From a virus, in IMG/VR virus record IMGVR_UViG_3300033553_000372, positions 1 to 64,000 of that record: 64,000 bases of DNA, one strand, 5' to 3'. Below the pieces are notes generated by a model. That model did no database searches, was not told the DNA's origin, and worked only from the letters and a program-made list of their open reading frames with translations. Positions 1-8,273 of this stretch are shown piece by piece. Made by a program: the position numbers and the translations under genes. Within the stretch, counting starts at the first letter, position 1, and the number at the start of each line of letters is the position of its first letter.

Positions 1-539
1 AATATGCTTTAGCAATAAACGTATTTGATAATGCTATGACTACAGTTATTGAGAATGCAGAGATTGATGCTCACATTACCTCAAAAGATGTGGGAACAAG
101 ATTACATGATTCAGTTAGAATTGGCGATCAAGATAATGAGTTAGAAGTAAATGATGATGGATCAATTAATGTAAATATTGTTTCTTCAGTTTCTTCTAAT
201 GAGGTTGAAAAAAATATCTTTAATGAAGCTCCAGCTGTAGTTTCTGGTATAGAAACGTCTATAGTATCATATACAGTTCCAGCACTTATTACAGCTAAAA
301 TTCAAAGAATATCTTTTAGTGGACAATCAATTGGAACTTTCAATCTATATAAGAATGGAAATAAGATAGATGTGAAACATACTTGGTTTAATGGACCAAT
401 GTTTGGAGACTTTGTTTTCATTGGCGCATCTGAAGAGGGACAAGTTTTTGCAGCTGGAGATAAAATTGAATTGAAAGTTTTACATAATAGAACATCAGGC
501 GATTTTACAGGAAGAATCCAATTAATAGAGATAATGTAA
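1..539 (+). CDS. virion-associated protein, 5'-truncated by the window edge
   Basis: The reading frame is open from base 3 without a stop, and the first ATG at position 36 has no Shine-Dalgarno sequence before it, so the true start is probably upstream of the window. The C-terminal part is rich in beta-strand-like stretches. The segment around VNDDGSINVN resembles short linkers common in phage fibre and decoration proteins. It precedes a run of similar proteins ahead of the head-tail joining genes, which suggests a structural role. No family was recognised. Confidence 0.6.
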   Translation, partial: YALAINVFDNAMTTVIENAEIDAHITSKDVGTRLHDSVRIGDQDNELEVNDDGSINVNIVSSVSSNEVEKNIFNEAPAVVSGIETSIVSYTVPALITAKIQRISFSGQSIGTFNLYKNGNKIDVKHTWFNGPMFGDFVFIGASEEGQVFAAGDKIELKVLHNRTSGDFTGRIQLIEIM

Positions 540-562
540 GTATAAAATGACGGAGCTTTATA

Positions 563-742
563 ATGACTAAATTAGAAATTTTAAGAATCAAATCTCAACT
601 AGCATCTGTATCTGCTGCGAAGATGGAGCAAGAATACCAGTTGGAATTAAAAAAAGATGAGTGTAAGCGCTTAGAGAATGCAATTAAAGTTCAGGACGAA
701 AAAATAATTGAATTAACAGACATTTTAAATAAAGGGGAATAA
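563..742 (+). CDS. small coiled-coil protein (59 aa)
   Basis: This short gene starts MTKLEILRIK and ends LNKGE. It is highly charged, with heptad-like leucine and isoleucine spacing that suggests a single coiled coil. A CGGAG-type ribosome binding site lies just before the ATG. The stop is followed four bases later by the next start, which fits an operon. The function is unknown; it could be a small accessory of the virion genes around it. Confidence 0.6.
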   Translation: MTKLEILRIKSQLASVSAAKMEQEYQLELKKDECKRLENAIKVQDEKIIELTDILNKGE

Positions 743-745
743 CTT

Positions 746-1507
746 ATGTCAGATCAAAATACAGCTTTGCCAGTTCGTACTGAAGGAGATCTTCAAGAGA
801 AGATTCAATCTAAAATTGTAGATTTTATTGATCCAACTAAAGGTGCCCAAGTCGATGGAGATAAAAATCTTCACGTTGAAATGCATGGTGATGATCCTGC
901 TGGAACTGATAGAGTTATGAAATTATCAGAAGCTGGAAATGTTGTTTTAGACGGTGTTTATAATGTTGGGACAAATACTGTTCCTGCAAGTGTTGGCTTA
1001 GTTGCTGCAGTTAGAAATGCTGCTCCAGGCTTAGTAAACATGCTTCAAAGAATTACTTCAGTTACTAATGGATTAAAAAGATTATTAGACGTTTCTATTC
1101 ATGATGAAAATGGAGATTTCTTTTCAACTTCTAATCCACTTCCAGTTACAATTACTGATTCTGAAGGAGTTGAGATTAATGATTATAAAACTTCAGCTGC
1201 AGTAGCGGCTAACGCTTCAGTTAATCATGATTATACAGTAACAGCTTTAAAGATTTTAAAGTTATCTCAAATTTTAGTAAGTGCTTCTGGTAAAATTAAA
1301 GCAGAAGTAAAAGTTGAAACTGCAGTAGCATCTGGAGTATTTAATACTGTAGCTGTTCAATTCAACTCAACAGCTAATCCAAATCTTCCATTCATTATTG
1401 TGGAAAATGTAACTGTTGCCGCAGGTGTTAAAGTTAGACTAACAATTACAAATAAAGATAATCAACCTCAAGATGTTTACTCAACAACTTCTGGTCATGA
1501 AATTTAA
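746..1507 (+). CDS. putative virion protein
   Basis: The 253-residue protein follows a GGGGAA ribosome binding site. It has no signal peptide or membrane segment. The N-terminal 90 residues are charged. The C-terminal 110 residues alternate short hydrophobic beta-strand patterns (for example KIKAEVKVETAV and GVKVRLTITN), consistent with a beta-sandwich such as a decoration or fibre domain. Its position among structural genes supports a virion role, but no homologous family was recognised. Confidence 0.6.
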   Translation: MSDQNTALPVRTEGDLQEKIQSKIVDFIDPTKGAQVDGDKNLHVEMHGDDPAGTDRVMKLSEAGNVVLDGVYNVGTNTVPASVGLVAAVRNAAPGLVNMLQRITSVTNGLKRLLDVSIHDENGDFFSTSNPLPVTITDSEGVEINDYKTSAAVAANASVNHDYTVTALKILKLSQILVSASGKIKAEVKVETAVASGVFNTVAVQFNSTANPNLPFIIVENVTVAAGVKVRLTITNKDNQPQDVYSTTSGHEI

Positions 1508-1518
1508 TTAGGTAAAAA

Positions 1519-1899
1519 ATGGTAGATTTAACAGACGTACAATCAGGCCTTCAAGTTAAAATAATAGGCCAAAGCTCCACTGGATCAGAAACAAATCCTG
1601 TTGGAGCTACGACTTTACTTGATCTTCAAACGGCAGATGTTCCTAATCAATTAGGACTGAATACTATTTTGAATTTAACAACTACTCCAACAGAAGGAAA
1701 AGTTGGAGCAACTGCTTTGGCTAATAGAAAGATAGTTGAGATGCAAGGCTTAACTACAAATGTTAAGTGGGGATATGACGCAACATGTCCATTTGATTTA
1801 TTCAAGAGTCAATTCTTTAGTTTACCAATGGGATTTAACTGTAAAATTTATTTCAAGATGTCTACTGGTACAGGATCAGTTGCATTTGGGGAGAAATAA
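1519..1899 (+). CDS. putative virion protein (126 aa)
   Basis: The gene encodes a small Ser/Thr/Gly-rich protein with beta-strand-like segments and no catalytic motif. It lies 11 bases after the preceding gene, and its stop abuts the next ATG, so all three are probably co-transcribed. The role is unknown; a small structural or decoration protein is likely from context only. Confidence 0.55.
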   Translation: MVDLTDVQSGLQVKIIGQSSTGSETNPVGATTLLDLQTADVPNQLGLNTILNLTTTPTEGKVGATALANRKIVEMQGLTTNVKWGYDATCPFDLFKSQFFSLPMGFNCKIYFKMSTGTGSVAFGEK

Positions 1900-2412
1900 A
1901 TGTCAGGTCCATTTACATCACCAGTAGCACAATCAGTTCCGTTTGAACCAGATAGAAATCCACAATATAATGGAAATCCTGGTCCATCTGGAATTTCTTC
2001 ATTAAACGTTCAAGATGCAATTGAAGAAGCAAAAGCAGATGCACTTGCTAATGATCGCTTTGTTCTTCTAACTTCATACGGTGGTAATGCAAATTCAGGA
2101 AGATACACTGAATGGTATGCAGGATCTGCAGGTGATGTTTCTCCAATTTTATTATCTGCTCCTGCAAGATTATTAAACATCACTTGTCAAACAACTGCAG
2201 CAAATTCAAATGCAACCATTGGAGTTTTTGATTTAAATGTTAGCTCTTCAATTCCAATTTATTCTTTTGATATGGGTGGAAATAAGAGAGTGGAATTTAT
2301 TGGTGCTCCTTCATTAGCAAATTTTACAGCAGGTGCTTTAGTTGCAATTCGAGTTATCACTGGATCAATCAACACTCCAACAATGCAAGTTACATTTAGT
2401 GCATCAACTTAA
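1900..2412 (+). CDS. putative virion protein (170 aa)
   Basis: The start codon directly follows the previous stop, so translational coupling is likely. The N-terminus (GNPGPSGISSLNVQDAIEEA) resembles the collagen-like or trimerising stretch found at the base of many phage fibres. The rest has the hydrophobic alternation of a beta-jelly-roll. It may be a short head or tail fibre protein. This rests on composition and position, not on a recognised family. Confidence 0.55.
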   Translation: MSGPFTSPVAQSVPFEPDRNPQYNGNPGPSGISSLNVQDAIEEAKADALANDRFVLLTSYGGNANSGRYTEWYAGSAGDVSPILLSAPARLLNITCQTTAANSNATIGVFDLNVSSSIPIYSFDMGGNKRVEFIGAPSLANFTAGALVAIRVITGSINTPTMQVTFSAST

Positions 2413-2421
2413 GGAATTTTT

Positions 2422-3444
2422 ATGACTAAGAAAATTAAAAATATAGATTCAATAGCTCATTCTTATGGTGGAGTTTATATTGAAGCAAATTCATTTTATG
2501 AATGTCAAAATCAAATAGAAGCAGAACTTTTCTCCAAAGATAATATTTTTTTAAATGATTTAAATTCTAATCTTGCAGAAGTTTATAACGATGCAATAAA
2601 AATAATTGGACTAAGTGAATCAATACTTTTTTTAAATGATAATGCTCAAACTGTAAAATTAGATGTTGAAAAAACATCAACTGGATTGCAAAAAATTGCA
2701 GTTTATGAACCAGAAGGTGACTCAGCAACTATAGTTACTTTTGACTTAACAGATAAGTGTTCATGGTATCCATCATCAATTCAAATCGTTCAAGAAACAT
2801 TAACAACTTCCGATAATTTAATTTACTCAAGTGTAAATCCATTCTGGATAGATTTAACTCATGGTCGCTGCTATGATGAAGATAATATCATGGAAGGAAA
2901 TGCTTTTAAGTGGGCTGTCAAACTTTATATTGACGATGTTCTTCAGGCGGTTAATGAAGCTTTATGGACAGTTGATTATATTACTGGAAAAGTTATTTTT
3001 TCTAATGCTCAAACCGGAATTATAAAAGTTAGTTACTCGTATGCAACAAATTCATATTATTCTGTTAGACCAAAAATTGGAAAGAAGCTTTCCGTTAAAG
3101 CAGCTGAAGTTCAATTTTCAACAAATATTTCACTACCTTCTCCAATTATTTTTGAACCATGGTTTATTAATCATCCATATTATGGTACCATGGCTATCCC
3201 AGGAAAGAAAATTGTTTATAAAAATATGAAAGATTTCGTCAGTGCCTGCAATGAAGGTCAGGGATTAATTCCAAAATTAGGTGAACTAAATTATGATGTT
3301 CATGTTTTCCCATTTGATTATGCAAGACCAAAACCAATTAAATATTCTGACTATGTAGAGATAAGAGTTTATATTAAAAACCATGAACCATTAACAGGTG
3401 AATATGCTACTGGAACCTTCTATGTAGCAATTGATTCGGAGTAA
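2422..3444 (+). CDS. putative virion structural protein (340 aa)
   Basis: The protein has no membrane segment or enzyme motif. Residues near 185-215 (WTVDYITGKVIFSNAQTG then KVSYSY) match a short beta module that recurs at the ends of the tail-fibre proteins encoded at 12822-16569. This supports membership of the virion fibre or decoration set. A GGAATTTTT sequence precedes the ATG. The exact role is unknown. Confidence 0.55.
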   Translation: MTKKIKNIDSIAHSYGGVYIEANSFYECQNQIEAELFSKDNIFLNDLNSNLAEVYNDAIKIIGLSESILFLNDNAQTVKLDVEKTSTGLQKIAVYEPEGDSATIVTFDLTDKCSWYPSSIQIVQETLTTSDNLIYSSVNPFWIDLTHGRCYDEDNIMEGNAFKWAVKLYIDDVLQAVNEALWTVDYITGKVIFSNAQTGIIKVSYSYATNSYYSVRPKIGKKLSVKAAEVQFSTNISLPSPIIFEPWFINHPYYGTMAIPGKKIVYKNMKDFVSACNEGQGLIPKLGELNYDVHVFPFDYARPKPIKYSDYVEIRVYIKNHEPLTGEYATGTFYVAIDSE

Positions 3445-3446
3445 AA

Positions 3447-3962
3447 ATGAAAAAGTTAACCTTTGGATTTTCGACAACACATTTACCATTAAGCTGGCTA
3501 ATCAGAAAAATTCAAGGAATTGATTGTTCTCATTGCTATATTCAATATACCTCTTCATCTGGAGAAGAATTGATTTACGAAGCTGAAGGAATGCAAACGC
3601 ATTTAGTTAATAAGAAAAATTTTATTGTTTCTTCTATGGTTGTTAGAGAATACGAAATAGAAGTAACCCAAGAAAAATATGATGAAGTGAAAATCTTCAT
3701 TGAAAGAGATATTGGAGTGCCTTATGGTTGGATGCAACTAGTAGGATTTTTAATTAAATTCGTTGTTAAATTCATAACATTTAATCATATTATTATCAAG
3801 AATCCATTTCCTTCTAAGGATACCATTTGCTCTGAGGCTTCAGGTCATATTTATATTGAGTATTTAGGTGGAGATAGAGGAGGCATATTGGATGATGATA
3901 TTGATATTGTATGGATTTTGAGTAAAATAGAATCAGACAATAGATTCAAAAGGATAAAATAA
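3447..3962 (+). CDS. permuted papain-like (YiiX/NlpC-P60 type) peptidase
   Basis: The order of catalytic residues is circularly permuted. A His comes first (DCSHCYIQY, His29), an acidic partner follows (IYEAEG, about residues 45-47), and the Cys comes late (DTICSEAS, Cys128). This is the hallmark of YiiX/YebB-like NlpC/P60 superfamily enzymes, which cleave peptide or amide bonds. In phages such genes often lie with structural genes and may help entry through peptidoglycan or lipid-linked substrates. The gene overlaps the downstream adaptor gene at ATAATGG. Family assignment is fairly secure; the substrate is unknown. Confidence 0.65.
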   Translation: MKKLTFGFSTTHLPLSWLIRKIQGIDCSHCYIQYTSSSGEELIYEAEGMQTHLVNKKNFIVSSMVVREYEIEVTQEKYDEVKIFIERDIGVPYGWMQLVGFLIKFVVKFITFNHIIIKNPFPSKDTICSEASGHIYIEYLGGDRGGILDDDIDIVWILSKIESDNRFKRIK

Positions 3963-4720
3963 TGGCAACATATACATCAATTTTAAAACCTACGGCTTAC
4001 TTAACTTTGCAAGAAGTAGCTGAATGGTTAAATATTAAACCAAACTTATACGCTGTACCAGCTGATCCTGCTCCATTTTTATCAGGACAAGAAGAACTAA
4101 GAAGATTACTTGAAAGAGTAATCAATATTGCTTGTGATAAAGTTCAAAACATTTTACAAACGTCTGTTATTGCTAAACAATTTGAAGAAACGTTAGATGG
4201 AAATAACTCAAACGTAATACTTCCATCTAAGTGGCCTATTGTTTCTGTTCAAGAAGTAAGAATAGATTATAATAGAAACTTTGGTCCAGAGACAATTGTT
4301 TCATCTGTTAATCAAATTTTAAGGGGATATGCAGATGTAAGACAAGAGTTTACTGATTTGGCATTAAGAATTGTCGGAAACGATATCGTATTAAGAGATG
4401 ATGGCTTTGATACCATTATTGGAAAGATATTTTCTGGATCTGTTATTGGAAGCACAAAAATAAAATATACCGCCGGTTGGGCTAAAGATGCTGAAGATAT
4501 TCCTTTTGACTTAAGACACGCAACAACTTTATTAGTTGAATATTATTATTTCCAAAGAAGCAATAGAGATTTGAATATAACTTCAAAAGGTGTTCGTGGA
4601 GAATCCTTCTCTAAAATTAAAGATGGTATTCCGGATACGATTTTAGAATTGCTTGAGCCGTATAAAGATGTAACAATGCCATTATTCGAGAAATCTCAAA
4701 CGAATATATTTGGAGTTTAA
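3962..4720 (+). CDS. head-tail connector / adaptor protein (HK97 gp6-like)
   Basis: The central and C-terminal parts fit the phage adaptor family that binds beneath the portal. An N-terminal helical region contains LTLQEVAEWL. A middle portion has IKYTAGW followed by an acidic stretch and DIPFDLRHA, then a helix with ATTLLVEYYYFQRS. The motif of a GW, then IP.DL..A, then a run of aromatic residues is typical of SPP1 gp15 / HK97 gp6-like proteins. Two neck-type genes follow immediately, as expected for a head-to-tail joining module. Confidence 0.65.
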   Translation: MATYTSILKPTAYLTLQEVAEWLNIKPNLYAVPADPAPFLSGQEELRRLLERVINIACDKVQNILQTSVIAKQFEETLDGNNSNVILPSKWPIVSVQEVRIDYNRNFGPETIVSSVNQILRGYADVRQEFTDLALRIVGNDIVLRDDGFDTIIGKIFSGSVIGSTKIKYTAGWAKDAEDIPFDLRHATTLLVEYYYFQRSNRDLNITSKGVRGESFSKIKDGIPDTILELLEPYKDVTMPLFEKSQTNIFGV

Positions 4721-5206
4721 TTGAAGTTAATAATTGCTGATAACATTAAAGAAGTTGTTGCAAAAATGAGCGAAAATGCTTCTCTTGTAAATAGAGGCAT
4801 GGCCATTCAAATGTATCAAGCTTTAACAATGTTAGAAGCAGCCATGAAACAAAATATTAGAGTTCGATCTGGATTACATGTTAGATCTGGATCGCTCTTA
4901 AACTCTGTCCAAAAAGATCTACAAGTTAATGGTAATACTGTAACAGGTCGCGTCGGTCCTGAAAATATTTCATACGCTGCTATCCACGAGTATGGTGGTA
5001 TGATACCAGCAAGAAGAGTTGAGCCGAGAAATACTCAAGCATTAAAGTTTATGGGTGGAAATGGACAATTTTGGTTTTCAAAAGGCCACGATATCCCAGC
5101 AACAAGAATACCTGCTAGACCATATATGCAACCTGCGATAGATGAAAAAGCAGATATCATAAGAGAAAAGTTTAGATTTTTTATAAAACAAACGATGGAT
5201 AAATAA
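4721..5206 (+). CDS. HK97 gp10-like neck / virion morphogenesis protein
   Basis: The 161-residue protein carries the family signature ISYAAIHEYGG near residues 85-95 and IPARPYMQPAIDE near the C-terminus. It belongs to the group of gp10/Mu gpG-type proteins that act in head completion or head-tail joining. The start is TTG, chosen because TGGAG lies six bases upstream. The first ATG (4769) would remove the N-terminal helix. It overlaps the next gene by one base. Confidence 0.65.
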   Translation: MKLIIADNIKEVVAKMSENASLVNRGMAIQMYQALTMLEAAMKQNIRVRSGLHVRSGSLLNSVQKDLQVNGNTVTGRVGPENISYAAIHEYGGMIPARRVEPRNTQALKFMGGNGQFWFSKGHDIPATRIPARPYMQPAIDEKADIIREKFRFFIKQTMDK

Positions 5207-5700
5207 TGGAACTACCAATATCAGAACTTGAAGTAATACAGACAGCGGCAAATGTTTTCAAGTCTCGTCGACTTAGAATTTTAAAGGCTCTTCAATCAAT
5301 ATTGCAAACAATAACAATTGCAAATGGGTACACGAGAGATATTCAAGATGTTCGAATGGATACTAAATCATGGAGAGATGTTTCAGCTCCTGAGTGTCCA
5401 ATTATATTTTTAGTTGATGATCAGGTTCAAATTGTTCGACACGCTGGTAAAACTAGAGAATATGTGTGGACTATAAGAATGTTCGGCGTTCTAAAGGAAA
5501 CTACATTAGAAGAATTTGAAGAATTTATTTCTGATGTGGAAGAATGTATTGAAGACAACAATCATTTAGCAGGAATTGTTAATAAAGCTGAGATTCAACA
5601 AGTTATAACTGATAATGGTTTATTTGACAATACTAATACAAGATTATTCGAAATTGAATTAAGATGCGAATTCATTAGGTGTCTTGGTAGACCAAGATAA
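5206..5700 (+). CDS. tail terminator / tail completion protein-like
   Basis: The protein is 164 residues, the usual size of tail terminator proteins (lambda gpU, SPP1 gp17 type). It sits between the gp10-like protein and the tail tube gene, exactly where such a protein is expected. It has an alpha helix at the start, a central beta region (EYVWTIRMFGVL) and an acidic helix. The assignment depends mainly on position and size. Confidence 0.5.
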   Translation: MELPISELEVIQTAANVFKSRRLRILKALQSILQTITIANGYTRDIQDVRMDTKSWRDVSAPECPIIFLVDDQVQIVRHAGKTREYVWTIRMFGVLKETTLEEFEEFISDVEECIEDNNHLAGIVNKAEIQQVITDNGLFDNTNTRLFEIELRCEFIRCLGRPR

Positions 5701-5717
5701 TTGCTATTGTAAATACT

Positions 5718-5749
5718 TGTTGTAAACCCGAGTTGAAAAACTTACAACA
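5718..5749 (+). promoter_or_regulatory. 8-bp inverted repeat before the 96-aa gene
   Basis: TGTTGTAA at 5718-5725 is exactly repeated in inverted form as TTACAACA at 5742-5749 with a 16-base loop. There is no T-run after it, so it is not an intrinsic terminator. It lies directly upstream of the AGGAAG ribosome binding site of the gene at 5762 and could affect mRNA stability or translation. Confidence 0.35.
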
Positions 5750-5761
5750 TAGGAAGAAACA

Positions 5762-6052
5762 ATGTCACAACCTAACGCTTTCATTCGCTCTAAACTTCAC
5801 GACCCAGCTTATTTAGCTAAATTTCTTACAAAAATTGAAGATCTTTACGCTAAAAAATCAAACTCATTCAACGTTTACTTTGGTACACAAAGATACCTTG
5901 GTGAAAAAATGACTTTAGTTGATTTTTCTACTCCTGGTCAAATTTCTTTTACAGTAAATGCTGTAATTTACACTTTTTTAGTAGCAGATATCAGCATCGT
6001 TAAAAAAATACGTGCTCAAAAATATGTGTTTAAGGTAAACGCTTTAACATAA
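5762..6052 (+). CDS. hypothetical protein between tail terminator and tail tube (96 aa)
   Basis: The gene has a good AGGAAG ribosome binding site. The protein has a helical N-terminus and beta strands after residue 40, without membrane segments or cysteines. It lies in the tail-tube operon, which suggests a small tail or neck component. No family was recognised. Confidence 0.55.
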   Translation: MSQPNAFIRSKLHDPAYLAKFLTKIEDLYAKKSNSFNVYFGTQRYLGEKMTLVDFSTPGQISFTVNAVIYTFLVADISIVKKIRAQKYVFKVNALT

Positions 6053-6095
6053 TAATAAATGAACAATAAACTAATTAAAAAATGAGGGTAATTAT

Positions 6096-7346
6096 ATGGC
6101 TGGAAGAAAATTAAAAGCAAGAAGTTATGAATTTTTAGGAGTCGATCAAAAAGTTTGGTTGGGCTCTGAAACAGGTGGATTTGGTGATGATGCTACTGGT
6201 GGATTACTTCCATTAGCTGCAAACGCTATCGACTTTATTACATGCGATATTAAGTTTGATATTCCAAGAGAAGATTCTCCCTCAAGATCGGGAAGATCGG
6301 TAGTTGCAAGATTATCTGGAAAGAAAACGGTTGAAGTAAAAGTTGAATCTCACATTATTCCAGGAACTCCAGTTGGATTAAATCCAAGTTTACCACCAAT
6401 GCACCCACTTATTCTTTCTGCATTTGGTGAAGTTGATCTTTCTAATCCTGCTGAAATTAAATATAAGCTATCAAGATTCAATGGAAACTCTGCAAGAATC
6501 GTTGAAGAAGCAACCCACTATGCAAGACTTGCGGTTGGTGTTGTTGGTGATAAATTAACATTTAGTTTACCAGGTGATGGTAAAGCTCAAATGAGTTTTG
6601 AAGGTTTTGCTCAAGACGCATATATCGCTGGTGAGTCTAATTTAGTTTCAGACACGGTTATTGGAAATGATATTGAAGTAACTGTTGGCCACGGCTTTAG
6701 ATTTGAAGTTGACTCTTTAGTTGATGTTATCGATGGTGTTGATGGAAATACAATCATTGTTTCTGCTAGAAAAGTAGTCGCAGTAGTTGGAGATATAGTA
6801 ACTCTTGATGGAGCAGCGTTCAGTGCAACAACTGGAGACTTTGCTATTGGTCACGCCCCAGCAGATTATTTACCAATCACAGCTGAATATGCTCTTCTTG
6901 GATTAAGAGGAACTTTTAATGTTGCAGGATTTCCAATTGGAGACTGTGAATTAATTATGGCTGAAATTGGTTTGTCTAACAACTATACTAAAAAAGATTT
7001 CTTATACGGTACAGATAAAATTTGTGGATTTATTGCAGATAAAAGAAGAGAAGTTTCTGTAAAAATTGAAGTTCTTTTGAATAAAGACACTTTAAGTTTT
7101 TATATGAGAAATAAACAATTTATTGCAGAAGAATTAACTATCACACTTGAGCCACAAAGAATACCAGGTCCATCTTTTTCTTCTTCAGTTGGTAGAACTT
7201 TTGAGTTTTATTTACCAAAAGTAGAATTTAACATTCCACCAATTGCTAACGAAGCAGATGCTTATGTTACATTATCTTTGGAAGGTAAAGCATTAGCTCC
7301 TGATAGTAATTCACTTGATGAAGAATTTACTTTAACAATTAAGTAA
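6096..7346 (+). CDS. major tail tube protein (probable)
   Basis: The 416-residue protein is encoded immediately upstream of the chaperone/tape-measure block and downstream of the tail terminator, the classic place for the major tail protein. It is rich in beta strands. It begins MAGRKLKARSYEFLG after a strong GAGGG site. The middle segment (about 195-250, FRFEVDSLVDVIDGVDGN) looks like an inserted Ig-like or SH3-like domain, which would explain a length above the usual 200-300 residues. A strong terminator follows the gene, as expected for a highly expressed structural gene. Confidence 0.6.
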   Translation: MAGRKLKARSYEFLGVDQKVWLGSETGGFGDDATGGLLPLAANAIDFITCDIKFDIPREDSPSRSGRSVVARLSGKKTVEVKVESHIIPGTPVGLNPSLPPMHPLILSAFGEVDLSNPAEIKYKLSRFNGNSARIVEEATHYARLAVGVVGDKLTFSLPGDGKAQMSFEGFAQDAYIAGESNLVSDTVIGNDIEVTVGHGFRFEVDSLVDVIDGVDGNTIIVSARKVVAVVGDIVTLDGAAFSATTGDFAIGHAPADYLPITAEYALLGLRGTFNVAGFPIGDCELIMAEIGLSNNYTKKDFLYGTDKICGFIADKRREVSVKIEVLLNKDTLSFYMRNKQFIAEELTITLEPQRIPGPSFSSSVGRTFEFYLPKVEFNIPPIANEADAYVTLSLEGKALAPDSNSLDEEFTLTIK

Positions 7347-7378
7347 TGTTTTATAAGAAATAAATTAAGTAGAATATA

Positions 7379-7406
7379 ATAGGATCCGAAAGGGTCCTAT
7401 TTTTTT
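7379..7406 (+). terminator. intrinsic terminator after the tail tube gene
   Basis: Nine base pairs (ATAGGATCC with GGGTCCTAT, one T-G wobble) close a GAAA tetraloop and are followed by a run of seven T residues at 7400-7406. It ends 20 bases before the GTG start of the next gene. It would lower transcription of the tail chaperones relative to the tube protein. Confidence 0.85.
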
Positions 7407-7425
7407 AATCGAAAAGGAGATACTT

Positions 7426-7890
7426 GTGGCAATTAATTTTATTAAAATGAACGAAACTAAAAAAGTTGTGAGCGTACAAGATGACGCGATCGATAAAGAA
7501 AAATCTGACATGGTAGCATATTCAAAAGAATATGATATCTCACATTTAGTTTTTATTGATGGTCAAACTCCAGATTTCTTTGTAATTAATAACGTTTCAT
7601 CTTCTGATTTAGTTGCTATCCAACAAGATCATTATGTAACTGAAATTGCTCCAATTAAACCAGGTGCAACTTTAGAAGAAATGAAGAGAAATCAAGTTAT
7701 CATTAAGCCTGTTAAAACCGGCGAAATGTTAATTAAATATTTCTCTAAAGGATGTAAAGCTATACACTCTGGAACAAAAGTAACAGCAGTTGATGAGGCA
7801 TTGATTGATACTATTCCATCAACAATTCTTCAAGAAATTGGGTCTTATATTATGATGAGATCAACTGTGTCTGAGTCTAAAAAAAAATAA
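7426..7890 (+). CDS. tail assembly chaperone, G-like
   Basis: The 154-residue protein sits between tail tube and tape measure genes, as lambda gpG (140 aa) does. A GTG start is used because AAGGAGA lies just upstream. The last sense codons are AAA AAA AAA followed by TAA, within a run of nine A residues that is an ideal slippery site for -1 frameshifting. The downstream ORF at 7908 is in the -1 frame with no stop between. Tail assembly chaperones coat the tape measure during tail assembly and are absent from mature virions. Confidence 0.7.
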   Translation: MAINFIKMNETKKVVSVQDDAIDKEKSDMVAYSKEYDISHLVFIDGQTPDFFVINNVSSSDLVAIQQDHYVTEIAPIKPGATLEEMKRNQVIIKPVKTGEMLIKYFSKGCKAIHSGTKVTAVDEALIDTIPSTILQEIGSYIMMRSTVSESKKK

Positions 7891-7936
7891 TCTCTACTCT
7901 TGTTGATATGGTCCTAGATAATGAAAAATCTAGGAC
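7876..7936 (+). promoter_or_regulatory. probable programmed -1 frameshift signal (G/GT type)
   Basis: A run of nine A residues (7879-7887) immediately precedes the TAA of the G-like gene. The -1 frame is open through the stop into the ORF at 7908. A perfect 8-bp stem follows (7911-7918 with 7929-7936, GTCCTAGA and TCTAGGAC). The spacer from slip site to stem is about 23 bases, longer than the typical 5-9, so the stem may or may not be the stimulator. Slippage would give a 278-residue fusion. Confidence 0.7.
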
Positions 7937-8261
7937 TTTTGATTGTTCAACATGCGACTATAATCTCCAACTTAATAGAAACTGTAGTAACTATTATACG
8001 CCTACTAAAATAATCCTCAATGATAACCTTTATGAGCAATGCCCAAGATCCATGATATTTAATCATCGCGACGATAGGTTTTTGGTTGATCTTTATTTTG
8101 AATGTAAAGAAAATAAATGTTATCCAAATCAAGGTACAATAGTTGACCAAACTGCTTATGTAAAAGACCTATTTGACTATATAGATGGGATTGTAAATAA
8201 GTATAGAGCAAAGAAACTTTCAGAACAAAACGCAAAATCAAATCCACAAAAGAAAAAATAA
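7908..8261 (+). CDS. tail assembly chaperone, T-like part (expressed by frameshift)
   Basis: The frame is -1 relative to the G-like gene. The nominal ATG at 7908 has no Shine-Dalgarno sequence, and the frame is open back to the slippery A-run at 7879-7887. The product is therefore probably made only as a fusion of 278 residues, almost the size of lambda gpGT (279). The T-like part has a cysteine-containing stretch (DCSTCDYNL) and a basic C-terminus. The family is inferred from position and recoding, not sequence similarity. Confidence 0.65.
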   Translation: MVLDNEKSRTFDCSTCDYNLQLNRNCSNYYTPTKIILNDNLYEQCPRSMIFNHRDDRFLVDLYFECKENKCYPNQGTIVDQTAYVKDLFDYIDGIVNKYRAKKLSEQNAKSNPQKKK

Positions 8262-8273
8262 GGCAATATAGTT

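Noticed and set aside
7908-8261. Zinc-finger protein call for the T-like chaperone ORF based on CSTC.
   Set aside because: Cys spacing is not repeated consistently and the position and frameshift context fit a tail chaperone better.
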